A stretch of DNA of 64,000 bases from Chrysopogon serrulatus (Eukaryota; Streptophyta; Magnoliopsida; Poales; Poaceae). Numbering within the stretch: position 1 is the stretch's first letter; the number at the start of each line of letters is the position of its first letter. Shown here in pieces: positions 61,554 to 64,000 of this stretch. The notes under the pieces are model-generated. The model saw only the letters and a list, made by a program, of their open reading frames with translations, did not search any database and was not told the DNA's origin. The stretch covers positions 620,001-684,000 of the forward strand of contig JADLZL010003574.1 of NCBI GenBank assembly GCA_015844335.1, read 5' to 3'. The translations under genes were made by a program, and so were the position numbers.

Positions 61554-61606
61554 GTCCCACCTCGCCAAGCCAAGCAAGCGCGGACGCGCGGACTCGCTAC
61601 ATAAGG
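61554..61606 (+). promoter_or_regulatory. U2 snRNA promoter: USE and TATA
   Basis: GTCCCACCTCG (61554-61564) differs by one base from the plant snRNA upstream sequence element RTCCCACATCG and lies about 70 bp before the transcript. TACATAAG (61599-61606) sits at about -30. The spacing is that of plant RNA polymerase II snRNA genes. Confidence 0.75.
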
Positions 61607-61630
61607 CGACCCAGGGCGCCTGGCCAAAGC

Positions 61631-61825
61631 ATACCTTTCTCGGCCTTTTGGCTAAGATCAAGTGTAGTATCTGTTCTTATCAGTTTAATATCTGATATGT
61701 GGGCCATGTGCCCACTTCGATATTAACCTAATTTTTTGTGGGGGAGGGCTCAACACAGTGGCTTGCCACTGGGGCCCTCGCGCGTCGCCCAGCCTTTGCA
61801 CTGCCGGCGGGGCCTGGCGCACCCC
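61631..61825 (+). ncRNA. U2: U2 small nuclear RNA
   Basis: About 195 bases. It begins ATACCTTTCTCGGCC, carries the branch-point-recognition region GTGTAGTATCTGTTC, then ATCAGTTTAATATCTGATAT (stem IIa), an Sm-type site AATTTTTTGTGG, and the 3' stem-loops ending GGCCTGGCGCACCCC. This is the spliceosomal RNA that pairs with the intron branch point. Length and all landmarks match plant U2, and the USE/TATA promoter is present, so it is likely functional. The 3' end is placed by comparison with other plant U2 and may vary by a few bases. Confidence 0.93.
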
Positions 61826-62768
61826 AACCAAAGCTAAATGAAAGTTTATTTCAGTTCGGCGAGGCTTAGCTCTCCTTGAATGATATGGTTCTATCAGCAT
61901 CATCATATTCCGGAAACTGAATATGGTTGAAATGATTCAGCTTTTGCTTGTTGGCAGACCTGCAGTTCCAAGTAATTTTCAGGCTGATACATGTTGAAGA
62001 CTGAATTTTGGCATGTTTGTGTTGGCACAGGTACAGATTGTCGTGGAGATGGAGCCCTCTGATGCTTGGGATGTGTTTCGGCGCAAGTAATTGTTATCGA
62101 GGTGGAGCCTCTGATGCTTCACAATCAGGTTCAGTTATCTGCAGAGACAACGCAACAGCAGACCATGGAGGCTCCTCAAGTGGCCTTTTGTTTTGCCACG
62201 AGCAGCACATCATCAAGACTATTATTTCAGGCTCAAGACAGTGACTTGGCAAGTGTACGATGATTTTGATGACGCTACCTGCTTCTCCAGCCATTGGTTC
62301 CCACAGAAATTCGCCGTTCCAATCATGGATGATGTTGGCATCATGAGAGGGCATTGGGCAAAGCGATGTCTGTAAAATGGTGTCAAGTTCTCACATGCTC
62401 AATTACCTTGCCTATCCCTGACAAGAACAGGATAAGCAGATGGTTTTCCATGCGTAAATCTGAAGTACAATCTCAGTGAGACAGTGATCGTTCAAGAAGC
62501 TGGCAATAATAATGATGGAAAAAAGGGCACCTACTGAATTCAATAAGAGCAGTACAAAAGAATAGAAAAAAGCAGCAGCAACCAAGTAGCGAAACAAACA
62601 CTAAAGAGGAGCAGCCAAAAAGAATAGAGAACAACAAAATCAATTAAGAGCAGTAGAAAAGAACAGAAAAGAAGCAGCAGCCAAATAGTACATTAATAAA
62701 AAAAAAAAAAAAAAAGAGTCTAAAAAAAAGCAGCAAAAAAAAAAAAAAAAAAGGAAAAAATGAATAAA
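61826..62768. other. Downstream of U2, A-rich intergenic DNA
   Basis: No gene is supported. From about 62530 the strand is A-rich with repeated AAAAGAATAGA/AGCAGCAGC words and long A-runs near 62697-62755. Confidence 0.35.
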
Positions 62769-62842
62769 TGGCCCATGCAGGTCTCGAACCTGCGACCTTC
62801 GCGTTATTAGCACGACGCTCTAACCAACTGAGCTAATAGGCC
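62769..62842 (-). tRNA. trnI-AAU: tRNA-Ile (AAU anticodon), second copy
   Basis: Minus strand 74 bases, the same cloverleaf as the 37.8-kb gene: GGCCTATTAGCTCAG start, anticodon loop CTAATAA, GCAGGTTCGAGACCTGC T-arm fully paired. Flanks differ from the first copy. Confidence 0.95.
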
Positions 62843-63274
62843 AGTTGTTTATTTGTTTAATAGGATATATAAATCATTTATTTCAATCAAAACTTTAATA
62901 CAATACTAACTAATTATCAACGGAGTCTCAAGTAACTTTGCACTAGCAGCATATCAGTTCATTCATTACAAGTCCAGTAACTACCAGTTGAGTATCAACT
63001 ATCAAGTAATTTTGCAATAAGCAGCATATCAGTTCATGTATTACAAGTCCAGCAATAGGTTACATGAATTAGATTTCCACATATGATACGAACAAAATCC
63101 AATCAAGGCATGCACAGTAAATTTCAGGCAAAATACTGCCACGCATGTACAGTTTTGCAAATATTTACACGCTTTTCCAGCAAGAATCCTCCAAACAATG
63201 CTCCTGAACTGAACCAACCAGATGTAGACACACCTGCAGACTGCAGTGCCATGGATGGATCCATGGACCATGGC
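62843..63274. other. 3' untranslated and flanking region of the BTB gene
   Basis: AT-rich. The right part is probably the 3' UTR of the BTB gene, and duplicated words (AGCAGCATATCAGTTCAT; ATTACAAGTCCAG) recur at 62946 and 63016. No other gene. Confidence 0.45.
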
Positions 63275-63877
63275 TCACCGCCCGCTCCACGCAGCAAGAA
63301 CGCCATGGAACACCTCGGCCACGAGGTCCCTCTCAGCCGTCTGCAGGAACGCGTCGAGGTCGTCGCGGATCTCGTACACCTTCCTGAAGTCCACCAGGAA
63401 CCTCATGCAGCCGCCCTTGAGCCTCGGCAGCCGGTACAGGTGCGCCGTCTGCAGGCGCTCCAGCACGTTTCCCGTGTCAATGTCCTCCAGCAGGCTCTCG
63501 TGGCAGGCCTCCCTGAGGTCGTCGATGTCGTACTTGTCGGCGGCGCGGAGGAGAGCCAGCCGGTTCGCCAGGAACTCCTCGCCGCGCACGTCGCCGTAGA
63601 TGTAGCTGAGGAAGGCGCGGCACGCGTCCAGGGACATGTCGGAGATGTCCACTGTGGAGAGCTCCTTCTCCCGGAGGTCGTGCGAGAACATACTCCGGAA
63701 AACCGGCGACCGTGTCGCCAGGATTGCGCGGTGCGCACGCACGCTGCCGTCTGCCGCGTTGATGGTGATGTCGGTGAGGATGTCCTCGTGCAGCATCCGA
63801 GCCAGAGAGGACAGGGCGGTGCTGTCTGAACACTGCTTGATCTGGCGGGAGGCCCAGATCGATGCCGGTTCGCCACC
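63275..63877 (-). CDS. BTB/POZ protein (At1g21780-type), last exon, partial at window edge
   Basis: Exon of 603 nt with acceptor CAG at 63878-63880 and stop at 63275-63277; earlier exons lie beyond 64000. It opens GGEPASIWASRQIKQCSDSTALSSLARMLHED and continues with a full BTB/POZ domain: DITINAADGSVRAHRAILATRSPVFRSMF, then DISDMSLDACRAFLSYIYGD, and a BACK-like helical end (LLRAADKYDIDDLREACHESLLEDID; VFHGVLAAWSGR). This layout fits single-domain plant BTB proteins of the At1g21780 type, CUL3-ligase adaptors whose N-terminal part (missing here) precedes the BTB. It is a different class from the MATH-BTB gene at 24.1 kb. No defects are seen. Confidence 0.85.
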   Translation of the reverse strand, partial: GGEPASIWASRQIKQCSDSTALSSLARMLHEDILTDITINAADGSVRAHRAILATRSPVFRSMFSHDLREKELSTVDISDMSLDACRAFLSYIYGDVRGEEFLANRLALLRAADKYDIDDLREACHESLLEDIDTGNVLERLQTAHLYRLPRLKGGCMRFLVDFRKVYEIRDDLDAFLQTAERDLVAEVFHGVLAAWSGR

Positions 63878-64000
63878 CTGACAAAATGCAGTTCACGGAA
63901 CCATCAGAAACAGATTGTTACACACAAGGTGAATACTGAACTTTTTTTTTTTGAATTAATTGTTGGTAGCCAGTGAAAATTTTCCTATAATTGATGTGTT

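Noticed and set aside
63083..63829. A 248-codon plus-strand frame
   Set aside because: Antisense shadow of the BTB exon.

Overview
The window is plant nuclear DNA, almost certainly from a grass and probably from the panicoid/andropogonoid side. The evidence is short GC-rich exons interrupted by AT-rich introns with GT-AG borders, CACTA ends built from TTTGCCGAGTGT-type repeats, many Stowaway- and Tourist-like MITEs, Helitron termini, LINE remnants, and genes most like those of maize, sorghum and rice. There are no operons in the bacterial sense, but there is one plausible plant bicistronic unit (CDC26-TTM3).

Layout. 1-9.8 kb is repeat-rich: a small TIR element, a 1.9-kb non-autonomous CACTA, a long Stowaway-like element and an antisense LINE 3' part. 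At 9.8-10.05 kb (minus) there is a small secreted CEP-type signalling peptide gene. COX15 (mitochondrial heme A synthase) fills 13.1-17.6 kb (minus, 7 exons). 18-23.8 kb is Helitron-type and other repeat DNA; the last Helitron ends almost on the TATA box of an intronless MATH-BTB gene (24.1 kb, plus), which is followed by a grass-type unknown-function gene (25.6 kb, plus). A LINE fragment and a tRNA-like repeat follow. An alkaline alpha-galactosidase / raffinose-synthase-like gene (GH36, 13 exons, minus) lies at 29.8-33.7 kb. A tRNA-Ile(AAU) gene and a gutted U2 snRNA copy are at 37.8 and 39.2 kb. CDC26 and TTM3 lie head to tail on the minus strand at 42.4-43.4 kb. An F-box/FBD gene is at 44.5-47.05 kb, with a truncated near-identical copy at 58.6-60.1 kb. 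Between them a phospholipase D gene runs from 58.3 to 49.7 kb (minus), with two large introns full of repeats. An apparently complete U2 snRNA gene, a second tRNA-Ile(AAU) and the last exon of a BTB/POZ gene close the window.

Functions represented: respiratory cofactor synthesis (COX15), CUL3 or SCF ubiquitin-ligase adaptors (MATH-BTB, BTB, F-box), a cell-cycle ligase subunit (CDC26), galactosyl-sugar breakdown, phospholipid signalling, peptide signalling, splicing and translation RNAs. They do not form one pathway.

Most notable: (1) the phospholipase D keeps a long open frame, but both HKD catalytic motifs are substituted (His to Gln in the first, Lys to Asn in the second); (2) CDC26 and TTM3 overlap, and both need one-base frame corrections; (3) the galactosidase first exon is one base short; (4) a 77-bp duplication in COX15 doubles a splice acceptor; (5) a U2 snRNA copy keeps both ends but lost its core. 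Several one-base indels in otherwise well-conserved genes raise the question of assembly error. Exon borders were derived by hand from splice sites, frame continuity and family similarity; positions could be off by a base or so.
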